A stretch of DNA of 64,000 bases from Vibrio coralliilyticus (GTDB lineage Bacteria > Pseudomonadota > Gammaproteobacteria > Enterobacterales > Vibrionaceae): contig NZ_CP024627.1 of assembly GCF_024449095.1 (NCBI RefSeq), positions 1,054,001-1,118,000 on the forward strand. The letters are read 5' to 3'. This document shows positions 19,096 through 27,583 of this stretch, in pieces. The position numbers and the translations under genes are program-made. The notes beneath the pieces are model-generated. The model was given only the letters and a program-made list of their open reading frames with translations, was not told the origin of the DNA and ran no database searches. The number at the start of each line of letters is the position of its first letter. Within the stretch, counting starts at the first letter, position 1.

Positions 19096-19124
19096 AAAGG
19101 GCCTCTTGATGAGGCCCTTTTGCT
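19096..19124. terminator. Bidirectional terminator between the chemoreceptor gene and roxA
   Basis: Ten-base-pair stem AAAGGGCCTC/GAGGCCCTTT with a five-base loop between convergent genes. T-runs exist on both sides, though short. Confidence 0.75.
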
Positions 19125-19126
19125 AC

Positions 19127-20263
19127 CTAATCTAGGTACCAGTAACCAAGGTTAACTAGTGTTGTAAGTAGCTGCATTTGTGAGTCAGATAATTTGCCAT
19201 CGATGTGTTCGATCTCAATCGACTCTTGATTACACAGTAGGTCGACGAGATGTTGTGACTCAGCCAGATAAGCATCACCGTTAATGTAAACATGTGTAGA
19301 TTCATTCTCATGGTACAGCGCGCGTAAACCAGAGACTTTGCGTAAACTGCCCAGTGATTCTAGATGGTGGTAGATTTCTAGAGTATTGAGCGACTCTTCA
19401 GGTTCGACAATATCGAGCTGATGGCGAGACTGACTTAACATGCCCCCCATAAACTCTCGGATATCGGATTCTGATTGTAGGGCTGAACGAAGCATGGCTG
19501 TCAGCTTTTCTAAGTCAGTGTTGAGTATCTCGCCGTATTGATGCTGAACCGTCATCTCAGGGTTATGCAGGTGAACATCGCCTTTTTCATTGGCTAGCAC
19601 ATAGTCAGCGAAATTACTGAGCAGTTCTTGTTCTTTGGGGGAGCGGAAACCCATAGAGTAGCTCATGCTTGGCTCTAATGTATTTCCTTCGTGAGGAAAA
19701 CCTGGGGGAATATAGAGAATATCTCCGGGTTCGAGAACTTCATCAATGATGGCATCAAAACCTTCAATCTGTCGCAGCGCACCAGCTTGGATAGATTCAC
19801 GATATTGCCCCTTGTCCAGTTCACCGACACGCCAGCGTCGCTTACCACTTCCTTGGATAATAAATACATCATATTGATCTATGTGTGGGCCAACTCCTCC
19901 TTCTGGTGCGGAAAAGCAGACCATCAGATCATCAAATAGCCAGTTTGGCAGCTGCTTAAAAGGCTCTATGAGCTCGGCTGCCCCAAGGTGCCAGTGATTA
20001 CAGGCTTGAACAACTAACTGCCAGTGTGACTCAGGAAGATGTTCAAACAGAGAATCGTCAAAAGGGCCGTGTTGTGCAGACCATTGGCCATTTGAATTGG
20101 AAATGTAACGAGAATCAACCTCTTCCTCCATGGCAAGCCCGGCTAATTCGTTTGGAGAAATTGGGTCAACAAAATTACTAAATCCGTTTTTAATTACGGT
20201 GGGCTTCTTGTGCCAATATTGGGTGAGAAACTCGGCCATATCAAAATTGATGGGATAATTCAC
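19127..20263 (-). CDS. roxA: Ribosomal protein uL16 arginine hydroxylase RoxA (YcfD), cupin/JmjC-type
   Basis: A 378-residue Fe(II)/2-oxoglutarate oxygenase of the YcfD family (E. coli YcfD is 373 residues). The metal-binding H-x-D is in GPHIDQYDVF near residue 127, the distal His in IPPGFPHEGN near residue 190, and LPNWLFDDLMVCFS and SGKRRWRVGE are typical surrounding blocks. YcfD hydroxylates Arg81 of ribosomal protein L16. It is the last gene of the leftward dinG-yfcA-priC-ybaM-roxA run and overlaps ybaM by four bases (ATGA). Confidence 0.93.
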   Translation of the reverse strand: MNYPINFDMAEFLTQYWHKKPTVIKNGFSNFVDPISPNELAGLAMEEEVDSRYISNSNGQWSAQHGPFDDSLFEHLPESHWQLVVQACNHWHLGAAELIEPFKQLPNWLFDDLMVCFSAPEGGVGPHIDQYDVFIIQGSGKRRWRVGELDKGQYRESIQAGALRQIEGFDAIIDEVLEPGDILYIPPGFPHEGNTLEPSMSYSMGFRSPKEQELLSNFADYVLANEKGDVHLHNPEMTVQHQYGEILNTDLEKLTAMLRSALQSESDIREFMGGMLSQSRHQLDIVEPEESLNTLEIYHHLESLGSLRKVSGLRALYHENESTHVYINGDAYLAESQHLVDLLCNQESIEIEHIDGKLSDSQMQLLTTLVNLGYWYLD

Positions 20264-20424
20264 GAGTTAGACTCCAGCTTTCTTTCCAAATCCGACTTAA
20301 CAATCTTGATGGCGGCAAGGGCCACTTTAGGATCGATGTCGTTACTTTCGATAAGATAAATCAGATCAACGGCGAGTTTGATTTCGTCTGGCGCTTGATC
20401 CAGACCTGACGAGTTCGATGACAT
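20260..20424 (-). CDS. ybaM: YbaM family (DUF2496) small protein
   Basis: A 54-residue protein too short for most ORF filters. Core APDEIKLAVDLIYLIESN and ALAAIKIVKSDLERKL match E. coli YbaM (53 residues) almost block by block, and ybaM lies next to priC in E. coli as well. The longer frame reaching back to 20553 runs through priC out of frame and is not the gene. Starting at 20424 puts the ATG one base past the priC stop, and the stop overlaps the roxA start, as expected within an operon. Function unknown. Confidence 0.88.
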   Translation of the reverse strand: MSSNSSGLDQAPDEIKLAVDLIYLIESNDIDPKVALAAIKIVKSDLERKLESNS

Positions 20425-20425
20425 G

Positions 20426-20974
20426 TTACTGATTCCGCTCTTTGTAGATAATTTGCTTTTCGATTTTGACTTTAGCTTGCTGGCATCGTTGTAAGCGGCG
20501 ACGAGCCGACTGCAATGTCTGCGCTGCAAGTGATTTGCTTCTCGCATCGGCATGCTTATGTTCGATTTCCTTACTTTGAACCAAATCTTTTAAGCGCAGT
20601 TCCCACTCTTGATGCTGAGCTAGATTTTGATAGAGATCGTTAAGGCTTTGTTGATTGAAAGACTTATCCCTAGGTTCGTTTATTCTCAACGATTGGGTGG
20701 CAAGCTCTCGCTTAATCGCACTCACTTGGCAAAGTAGGCGTTCAGACAAAAATTCGGCCTGTTCGGGTGTTAGTGACCTTGATGATTGCTCCATAAGAAT
20801 TTTGTCTAGGGTCTCTCGAGTTTCGTCTACATACGGAGCTAATTGTTTGGACTGACAGCGAAATAACTTTTGATCAAATAGAGGACCGTAGTGCTCGCCT
20901 CTGGTGGAGTCTAACTGAGCAGCCTCACTTTCTAGATGTTCTAACAATGATGACAGTCGGTTAAATTGATTCAT
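20426..20974 (-). CDS. priC: Primosomal replication protein N'' (PriC)
   Basis: A 182-residue basic, helical protein. It opens MNQFNRLSSLLEHLE and has the family's central FLSERLLCQVSAIKREL and the C-terminal Arg-rich HQEWELRL and RRLQRCQQAKVKIEKQI blocks. PriC drives PriA-independent replication restart by binding abandoned forks and SSB to load DnaB. I use the ATG at 20974, which overlaps the stop of the upstream permease gene by four bases. Sequence conservation in this family is low, so the identification leans partly on synteny with ybaM. Confidence 0.88.
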   Translation of the reverse strand: MNQFNRLSSLLEHLESEAAQLDSTRGEHYGPLFDQKLFRCQSKQLAPYVDETRETLDKILMEQSSRSLTPEQAEFLSERLLCQVSAIKRELATQSLRINEPRDKSFNQQSLNDLYQNLAQHQEWELRLKDLVQSKEIEHKHADARSKSLAAQTLQSARRRLQRCQQAKVKIEKQIIYKERNQ

Positions 20975-21750
20975 AAGCTTACAAACCAAGCCTCATAAGC
21001 AAGCTTAACGGCAAGAATACTCACTACCGTAACAAATACGGGGCGAATAAACTTAGCGCCGAATCGTATTGCCGAATGCGCACCGACAAAAGCTCCCGCC
21101 ATCAGGCAGACGCCCATGGTTAGCCCCAACAGCCAATCAATGTGACCAAGAATGGCAAAGGTGATTAGTGAGGTGAAGTTACTGGTAAAGTTCATTGCTT
21201 TCGATAAACCGGATGCCAGCAAAATATTCAGTCGATAGAGAGCCATAGAGCTGACGGTCCAAAATGCGCCTGTCCCCGGACCTGCGATGCCGTCATAGAA
21301 ACCTATACTCAACCCTTGGAGGTATTGCTTCTTGTTGAACTTAGGGCATGGCTGTGGCATTTCATTACTGTTCGAATGCGGTGTCTTATGCCAAATGGTA
21401 TAAATCGCCGCCAGCAAGATGATCAGCGGGAGAATTTTTTCCAACCACTCGGTGCTGATTAGATCGACAACCAGTGTGCCAAGTATGGCACCGACTAAAG
21501 TGGCGATAAATGCCCGTCCCCAGCAGTGAGGCTTGAATAAGCGTTTTTTGTAGTAGGTAAACGCAGCCGTCGAGGAAGCAAACGTGGCGGCTAGTTTATT
21601 GGTCCCTAAAGCGATATGAGGGGGTAAGCCCAATGAAAGAAGGGCAGGGACAGTCAGCATACCGCCTCCACCAGCGACAGCATCAATAAAGCCTGCAACG
21701 AAGGCGACCAGCGCTAGCACCAACAGCATTGTTGGTTCAAAAAATTCCAT
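20971..21750 (-). CDS. yfcA: TSUP family transporter (YfcA/TauE-like)
   Basis: A 259-residue membrane protein with about eight membrane segments. Signature features are GFIDAVAGGGGMLTVPALL near residue 20, the LGTNKLAATFASS block, and the repeat half GFYDGIAGPGTGAFW near residue 150. The TSUP family (UPF0721) includes sulfite, sulfonate and thiosulfate carriers; the substrate of YfcA-type members is not established. It lies between dinG and priC, 18 bases after dinG, with no obvious functional link. Confidence 0.9.
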   Translation of the reverse strand: MEFFEPTMLLVLALVAFVAGFIDAVAGGGGMLTVPALLSLGLPPHIALGTNKLAATFASSTAAFTYYKKRLFKPHCWGRAFIATLVGAILGTLVVDLISTEWLEKILPLIILLAAIYTIWHKTPHSNSNEMPQPCPKFNKKQYLQGLSIGFYDGIAGPGTGAFWTVSSMALYRLNILLASGLSKAMNFTSNFTSLITFAILGHIDWLLGLTMGVCLMAGAFVGAHSAIRFGAKFIRPVFVTVVSILAVKLAYEAWFVSL

Positions 21751-21768
21751 ACAGTGTCTTAATTCTAG

Positions 21769-23841
21769 TTATTCGATGATACGTTTAAATGGCGGCAGAG
21801 AATCGAGTAGCGCCTTTCCATATCGCTTAGTCACGATACGGCGGTCAAGGATGATGACTGTACCAGAATCCCGCTCTTTGCGCAGCAGCCGTCCCACGGA
21901 TTGAATCATTTTTTTGCTCGCTTCAGGCACTGTGATTTGCATAAAAGGATTACCGCCTTTACTTTCAATGTATTCGGCATGAGCTTGCTCTACGGGGGAT
22001 GTGGGTACTGCAAAAGGTATCTTAGTGATGATCAGGTTTTCCAGTAATTCTCCCGGAAGATCAAGCCCTTCCGAAAAACTGCCAGTGCCAAATAGTATGC
22101 TAGTTTTTTGACATTGAACTAAGGTTTTATGTTTTTTTAGGATCTCTGAGCGCGACTCTTTACCTTGAACCTGTAACGTCCATCCTTTTTTTATAAAATA
22201 TGAGGATAAAGCATCTGTCACCTGATTCATCTGCCAGTAGGATGAAAACAAAACAAGATTGGCTTTGTTCTTTGCAATAAGCTCTGGTAAACGGTCCACT
22301 AAATAATCGGTAAACTGAGGCGCTTGAGGTTCATAAGCCATTTTCGGGACGCGCAGTTCTGCTTGGTTTTGGTAATCGAACGGGGAGGCAAGAGCTAAAA
22401 ACCTGACACCGTCTTCTGGCTTTTCACTGATCCCAGCCTGTCGACAGAAAAAACTAAATGAATTAAGGGCTCTCATGGTTGCAGACACAAGAACGGCGCC
22501 AATACAACGGCTCCAAAGCCGTTGATCTAATTGCCAGCCGACCTCCAGTGGTGACACATTTACGACGAAGTCACCTTCACGCTCTGGGGCGACTTCCAAC
22601 CATCTCGCTAGAGGTGCGCCTTTCTCGCGCTGAGGCTCAGCCATCAAATTCCAAACTTGGGCAAGATTGTCCATTCTCTGTATGTAAAAGCCAAGCTCTG
22701 CTAAAGCCGGCTCGGCAAGTCGATTGGCAAGCTCACCATCTTTGACCTGCTCAGCGATGAGGTCGGCAATCTTGGCGACAGATTGCGCACCTTTTTGAGT
22801 CATCACTTTTAATTGCTTAGATTCCTCCTCTAACCATGCAGGTAGGTCACCATTTTCGAAGCGATAACAGCCATCCTCAAATTGGTCAGCATTAAAACGA
22901 CTAGCCAGTTGAGTAAGAGAAGGGATGAGCTGTTGTACAGAGTCCTGAAGCTCATTTCGAAAGCGGCCTACACGCTTTTCATCAGCCAAGTTGGCAAATT
23001 TAGTCACGGATTGATTTAAACGCTCAAGCCAGCTTGACGCACCTTTTAAACTCGCGGCGGCTGAAGAGTGATCTCGTGCCACATGAGGTAGATGATGAGC
23101 CTCATCAAAAACGTAAATCGTGTTCTCGGGCTCAGGAAGAATGACACCCCCGCCGAGATCTGCATCAGCCATGACTAGGCTGTGGTTGGCAATGATGACA
23201 TCCGCTTTGTCTAACTCTGAACGTGCTTTTTGAAAAGGGCAGTCACGGTGAACGGGCATGCTGTTATTACAGCTGTGTTTGTCACTAACGATGGACTGCC
23301 AAATTTCATCTGGGATCGGCTTTGGCCAAGAATCTCTGTCACCATCCCATTTGTTTTGGGCGAGTTTCTTATACATCAACTCAAGCTGCTCGATGTCTTT
23401 TCGTTTTGGCTTGCTATCAAACATCGTCATTTGACCGCCATCAGCACCACATGCAGCAGCAAGTTTTTCTGCGCAGCAATAGCGTTGCCTGCCCTTTGCC
23501 AAAATGAAAGAGAACTCCCGATCAATAAGCCTTCTATAAAGAGGAAGATCTTTATTCATTAACTGCTCTTGTAATGCAACAGTGGCAGTAGAAATAACGA
23601 CTTTGCGATTATTGAATAAAGCTACTGGAATCGCTGCCATTAAATAGGAGAGCGATTTCCCGATACCTGTCCCAGCTTCTGCGACAATCATACGTGTTGA
23701 TTTGTGGTACTCGCCACATAGGGTTTTAGCAATCTCTGCAACGAGATAGTTTTGAGCTCTGCGAGGCACAAAATGATCCAGCTGAGACTGCAAATTTTGA
23801 TAACTGGTACGAATGGATTTCTGGATTTTACTGGTTGTCAT
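21769..23841 (-). CDS. dinG: ATP-dependent DNA helicase DinG
   Basis: A 690-residue XPD-like superfamily 2 helicase that unwinds 5'-tailed duplexes and R-loops. Walker A is EAGTGIGKS near residue 58; VFDEAHHLP is the DEAH box; VSATMRALNSFSFF and LFGTGSFSEGLDLPG are motifs III and V; SVGRLLRKERDSG is motif VI. The Fe-S domain is odd: E. coli DinG uses four cysteines (120, 194, 199, 205), whereas here I see C122-C123, C191 and C201, with no Cys in the middle of HSCNNSMPVHRDC. I start at 23841 (GAAGG site upstream); a start at 23877 is less likely. It begins the leftward operon. Confidence 0.93.
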   Translation of the reverse strand: MTTSKIQKSIRTSYQNLQSQLDHFVPRRAQNYLVAEIAKTLCGEYHKSTRMIVAEAGTGIGKSLSYLMAAIPVALFNNRKVVISTATVALQEQLMNKDLPLYRRLIDREFSFILAKGRQRYCCAEKLAAACGADGGQMTMFDSKPKRKDIEQLELMYKKLAQNKWDGDRDSWPKPIPDEIWQSIVSDKHSCNNSMPVHRDCPFQKARSELDKADVIIANHSLVMADADLGGGVILPEPENTIYVFDEAHHLPHVARDHSSAAASLKGASSWLERLNQSVTKFANLADEKRVGRFRNELQDSVQQLIPSLTQLASRFNADQFEDGCYRFENGDLPAWLEEESKQLKVMTQKGAQSVAKIADLIAEQVKDGELANRLAEPALAELGFYIQRMDNLAQVWNLMAEPQREKGAPLARWLEVAPEREGDFVVNVSPLEVGWQLDQRLWSRCIGAVLVSATMRALNSFSFFCRQAGISEKPEDGVRFLALASPFDYQNQAELRVPKMAYEPQAPQFTDYLVDRLPELIAKNKANLVLFSSYWQMNQVTDALSSYFIKKGWTLQVQGKESRSEILKKHKTLVQCQKTSILFGTGSFSEGLDLPGELLENLIITKIPFAVPTSPVEQAHAEYIESKGGNPFMQITVPEASKKMIQSVGRLLRKERDSGTVIILDRRIVTKRYGKALLDSLPPFKRIIE

Positions 23842-24359
23842 ACAGGAGCCTTCAATTGGGGAAGGCGATGTTAGCACATTTCTTCAAATGATATGTAGTT
23901 CACGAAATGAGATCATTTCATGCCAAATCTAGATCTCCTTCACAAAAAAAAACTGAACCTTCATAAACTTAGAGCATATTTTTTGATTTAAAAATATATC
24001 TCTCCATAAGTGTTTTTTGATAAGAGAAAAGCTCTGTTTATTAACTTTAATTTAACTATTTTTGGGTTTATATGTTGATAATTTCGTTTTTTCTTTTTGA
24101 TGATAGTTTACTTAGTTTGCTTATATCTTGCTCTAAATACCATGCTTGATGTGTCTAAGTTTTTGTAATGAAAGGTTTTTATGTTTTTTGATTTGTTTTA
24201 TTTATATCATTTGACAGTGAGAGGATTCTTTTGCAATCTAGACCCCGAATTTTAGTGGCGACAACATCTGACCAGTTAGAGTTCAGAGTTGTCATCAAAA
24301 AACATAAAGGGAACCGGATAAGGATTTCCCCTATTCTATAGAAAAGGCAGTGGATTATT
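23842..24359. other. Long AT-rich divergent region between dinG and the porin gene
   Basis: About 520 bases with no credible gene. Close to dinG lies the perfect palindrome GAAATGAGATCATTTC (23904-23919). The porin side has very AT-rich stretches (about 23940-24200) and a full -35 hexamer TTGACA at 24211-24216 but no good -10 at normal spacing. Long leaders are usual for Vibrio major porins, which are controlled by ToxR, CRP and small RNAs; none of those sites can be named with confidence here. Confidence 0.45.
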
Positions 24360-25385
24360 ATGAAAAAGTCTCTATTAGCACTTTTAGTTGCTTCGGCAGC
24401 AACAACAGTTAGCGCTGGCGAGATCTACAGCACGGATACGTCTGTAGTTAAGCTAAAAGGTGAAGTTGATGCTTACCTATCAAAAACAGAAGTAGACAAC
24501 GGCACTACTAAAACACAAACTGACCCAGATGTTAATGTATGGGCTAAAATCCAGTTGGATGCAGAGCACAATATCAGTGATTCACTAACTGGTTTTGCGT
24601 CATTCGAGATTGAATCTGGTTCTGGTTACAATGAAACTAATAACAACGCCAAATTTGATGACGTACATGTTGGTGTTAAAACTGACGTATGGGGTTTTGC
24701 TGTTGGTGAAGTTGGTGACGTAGCTGACTCTATGGATGCTATCCAAAAAGATGACATCACTAACGAAGGTGAGTACATGGGTTCTACAGGTGGTCACCGT
24801 GCAGAATCTACTGGCCATGGTGCTGTATTCAAAGCTAAGGTTACTGATGGCCTAGTATTCGTTGCTGATATCAACACAGAGTCTGACGAAGATATCGATA
24901 ATACTGCAGGTGCTTCTTTTGACTGGGCTATTAACGACATGTTCTCTGTAGGTGCTTCATACGTATCTGGCGAACAAGCAAAAGATACTGACTACTCAGT
25001 AATGGGTGTGTCTGCATCTGTTGACGTTGAAGGTTTCTACTTTGCTGCGACTTACGGTGCTTTCGAAGGTAACAACAGCTGGGGTCTATTCGATGACTCT
25101 GCTGCATACTACGATGGTGATGCATACGGTGTAGCTGCTGCGTACACTATTGAGAAGACTCGCCTTTACACTACTTATGCTGTTATGTCTCTAGATGAAG
25201 CGACAGTTTCTGGTGCAGACGCAAATGGCGATACGTCTAACTGGGTTCTAGGTGTTGATTACGCTCTACTAGACAATGTAACTATCTTCGGTGAGTACCA
25301 AACTGCAGAAACTTCTAACGATTTCTCTGCTGGCGCTGACCAAGACGCTGATACAGTTGTTCTAGGTGCTTACTACACATTCTAA
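24360..25385 (+). CDS. Outer-membrane porin (Gram-negative porin family)
   Basis: A 341-residue porin: signal peptide MKKSLLALLVASAATTVSAG, then an acidic barrel of alternating strands with loops rich in Asp and Asn, ending in the outer-membrane C-terminal signature VVLGAYYTF. Typical porin phrases are WAKIQLDAEHNISDSLTGFASFE and KFDDVHVGVKTDVWGFAVGEVGD. Position next to dinG and before a DUF2057 gene corresponds to ompT in V. cholerae, so it is probably the OmpT-position general porin, though OmpU-like paralogues are similar. A GC-rich terminator follows directly. Confidence 0.9.
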   Translation: MKKSLLALLVASAATTVSAGEIYSTDTSVVKLKGEVDAYLSKTEVDNGTTKTQTDPDVNVWAKIQLDAEHNISDSLTGFASFEIESGSGYNETNNNAKFDDVHVGVKTDVWGFAVGEVGDVADSMDAIQKDDITNEGEYMGSTGGHRAESTGHGAVFKAKVTDGLVFVADINTESDEDIDNTAGASFDWAINDMFSVGASYVSGEQAKDTDYSVMGVSASVDVEGFYFAATYGAFEGNNSWGLFDDSAAYYDGDAYGVAAAYTIEKTRLYTTYAVMSLDEATVSGADANGDTSNWVLGVDYALLDNVTIFGEYQTAETSNDFSAGADQDADTVVLGAYYTF

Positions 25386-25408
25386 TTGCTAGTTATTTAG
25401 AATAAGTT

Positions 25409-25436
25409 AAAGCCAACGCTCACGCGTTGGCTTTTT
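25409..25436 (+). terminator. Terminator after the porin gene
   Basis: Stem AAAGCCAACGC/GCGTTGGCTTT with a four-base loop, then T-rich sequence. It overlaps the 5' end of the longest frame of the next gene, which argues against that upstream start. Confidence 0.9.
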
Positions 25437-25459
25437 GTTATTTAACAAGGGAATACCAC

Positions 25460-26125
25460 GTGAAAAAAATGAAACCTCTATTTCTGGCTGTACTGGCGAC
25501 TGCTATTTCTCTTCCTTCTCTAGCGCTTGATTTGGATTTAGGCAGTGGTATTTCAGCGGAAATACTTAACGGTAAAAAAGTCAAAGATGAAAGTTATGAG
25601 CTGATTAATGGTGACAATCAGTTTGTGTTTGAATTTAACGGTAAGCTCAAAGATGGCCACAAGCGCGAATATTACTCTTCTCGCCCGTATATCGTGACGC
25701 TGGATTTAGAAAATGCGGATATTTTGAAAGTAGAGTTGGTTTCAAATCGACTCAGCAGCATTGAAAAAAAAGTTGATAAGCGTGAGCCTATTTTTAAGTT
25801 TATCATTGATGGTAAAACAGTCACCGATACTCAAGAAATGCTACCTCCAGCTGAAGGGGCGTTTCCTTATTCAAATGTCCCTGCTTTGGTAGATGCATAC
25901 AACAAAGAGCGTGGTTTGGTTTTTGATTCAGGTAAAGTCGTGGAGCTTAAAGCAGAGCTAGCGAAACTTGAGCAAAGTGAGGCTGTCGGATCAGGCGAGA
26001 GAAAAACGACGACTATTGCAGGAGTAGTAGAATCAGAAAATACACTGCAGTTAAAGCTTTTGTATCTACGCTCAAGTGATGAAGAGCGCAAAAATTTCAA
26101 GCGCTGGATGATTGAACAAGACTAA
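25460..26125 (+). CDS. DUF2057 family exported protein (YccT-like)
   Basis: A 221-residue protein with a signal peptide (MKPLFLAVLATAISLPSLA) and a mature DUF2057 domain starting LDLDLGSGISAEILNGKKV and containing NGDNQFVFEFNGKL and YYSSRPYIVTLDL. YccT homologues are periplasmic, and in Salmonella YccT affects curli. The C terminus LYLRSSDEERKNFKRWM is shared with E. coli. I choose the GTG at 25460, seven bases after an AAGGGA site; ATG 25469 is the alternative. The longer frame from 25427 would begin inside the porin terminator. Confidence 0.87.
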   Translation: MKKMKPLFLAVLATAISLPSLALDLDLGSGISAEILNGKKVKDESYELINGDNQFVFEFNGKLKDGHKREYYSSRPYIVTLDLENADILKVELVSNRLSSIEKKVDKREPIFKFIIDGKTVTDTQEMLPPAEGAFPYSNVPALVDAYNKERGLVFDSGKVVELKAELAKLEQSEAVGSGERKTTTIAGVVESENTLQLKLLYLRSSDEERKNFKRWMIEQD

Positions 26126-26133
26126 TTTGATGT

Positions 26134-26161
26134 AAAGAGGCTTCCAATTGGAAGCCTCTTT
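26134..26161. terminator. Bidirectional terminator between the DUF2057 gene and bioA
   Basis: Perfect 12-base-pair stem AAAGAGGCTTCC/GGAAGCCTCTTT around AATT, between convergent genes. Confidence 0.85.
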
Positions 26162-26172
26162 AGTATCAATGT

Positions 26173-27450
26173 TTAATTGAAACAAGTTGGATTTAATAGA
26201 GCAGCTTCAATCGCACCAATGAGAGTTTCTATATGGTTGGGCTGACTAATAAACGGTGGCATCATATAAATAAGCTTACCAAAAGGCCTGATCCATACCC
26301 CCTGTTCAACAAAGAGTGCTTGTATTTTTTCCATATTGACTGAGTTGGTTGTTTCAACCACTCCAATCGCTCCCAGCCATCTCACATCAGCCACTAAGTC
26401 GTATTTTTTTAATCTAGGCAATAGTTCTGAAAAAGAGGATTGGATTTGTTGTGTCTGGCGAAGCCAATGATTTTGCTCAAGCAATTCTAAACTTGCAGCT
26501 GCTACAGCACATGCTAACGGGTTACCCATAAAAGTTGGCCCATGCATAAAACAGCTGGCTTCACCTCCACATACTGTGTCAGCAACGTCTTTTGAAGCAA
26601 GAGTGGCTGACAGTGTCATATACCCACCCGTAAGAGCTTTGCCCACACAAAGAATATCGGGCTCGACTTCTGAATGTTCACAGGCAAACATTTTTCCTGT
26701 TCTTCCAAAGCCCGTTGCTATCTCATCAAGAATCAATAATACCCCGTACTGATCACATAGCTTACGTACCCCTTTTAGAAAGTTAGGATGGTAAATACGC
26801 ATCCCTCCCGCCCCTTGAACAATAGGCTCAAGGATCACTGCTGCGATTTCGTTATGATGCTTTTTTAGCTTCGAGGCGAAGTCCTCAAGATCAGAGTCAT
26901 CCCACTCCTGATGGAAGCCAATTTTTGGGGATTCAGCAAAGATATGTTCTGGAAGAAAGCCCTTGTATAGAGAGTGCATGGAGTTGTCAGGATCGGTGAC
27001 TGACATCGCTGCAAAAGTATCACCGTGATAACCATCTCTGAGCGTTAGGAACTTTGGTCGCTTTTCTCCTTTGGCATGCCAATATTGAAGCGCCATTTTC
27101 AAACTTACTTCAACGGCAACAGAGCCTGAATCTGCGAGAAAGACATGTTTAAGGTTAGTGGGAGTGAGAGAAAGGAGCTTTTTGCATAAATGAATCGCTG
27201 GGTCGTGAGTTATGCCACCAAACATAACATGCGACATTTTTTCTATTTGTTCATGAGCTGCTTTATTAAGATGAGGATGGTTGTAACCATGAATAGCCGA
27301 CCACCAAGAAGACATACCATCAATTAACTCTCTGCCATCTTCAAGTTGAATATAAACACCTTTAGCTGATGTCACGGGGTAGCAGGTCAGAGGTGTCAGT
27401 GTCGACGTATAGGGATGCCATATATGGCGGCGGTCAAACTCAAGATCCAT
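26173..27450 (-). CDS. bioA: Adenosylmethionine-8-amino-7-oxononanoate aminotransferase
   Basis: A 425-residue PLP-dependent class III aminotransferase (DAPA synthase), usual length. It opens with FDRRHIWHPYTSTLTPL, the BioA-specific start, has the substrate-site SSWWSAIHGYNHP, the PLP Asp in LLILDEIATGFGRTG and the Schiff-base lysine in CVGKALTGGYMTLSAT. It makes 7,8-diaminopelargonate from KAPA with SAM as amino donor. It is divergent from bioBFCD, the enterobacterial and Vibrio arrangement, and shares the intergenic control region with it. Confidence 0.97.
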   Translation of the reverse strand: MDLEFDRRHIWHPYTSTLTPLTCYPVTSAKGVYIQLEDGRELIDGMSSWWSAIHGYNHPHLNKAAHEQIEKMSHVMFGGITHDPAIHLCKKLLSLTPTNLKHVFLADSGSVAVEVSLKMALQYWHAKGEKRPKFLTLRDGYHGDTFAAMSVTDPDNSMHSLYKGFLPEHIFAESPKIGFHQEWDDSDLEDFASKLKKHHNEIAAVILEPIVQGAGGMRIYHPNFLKGVRKLCDQYGVLLILDEIATGFGRTGKMFACEHSEVEPDILCVGKALTGGYMTLSATLASKDVADTVCGGEASCFMHGPTFMGNPLACAVAAASLELLEQNHWLRQTQQIQSSFSELLPRLKKYDLVADVRWLGAIGVVETTNSVNMEKIQALFVEQGVWIRPFGKLIYMMPPFISQPNHIETLIGAIEAALLNPTCFN

Positions 27451-27489
27451 TAATATTTCCTAAATACAATTCGAGTAAAAAATAACCAA

Positions 27490-27543
27490 ATGTAAACTTT
27501 TGATTTTGAATTTAATTGACAGTTTAACGCGCGTCAGTAGACT
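27490..27543 (+). promoter_or_regulatory. bioB promoter with possible degenerate BirA half-sites
   Basis: TTGACA (27516-27521) and TAGACT (27538-27543), 16 bases apart, form a plausible bioB promoter. Flanking half-sites ATGTAAACT (27490-27498) and AGTTTAACG (27521-27529) resemble the BirA operator arms (TTGTAAACC and GGTTTACAA) but lie 22 bases apart rather than the usual 14-16, so BirA control is likely by pathway but not proven by this site. Confidence 0.45.
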
Positions 27544-27583
27544 AGCCAAGTCAAGAAACTAACAATAATAGTAAGGAATACAT

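Noticed and set aside
20425..20553. Extended YbaM start
   Set aside because: The extra 43 residues lie within priC in another frame; the start at 20424 matches the E. coli protein length.
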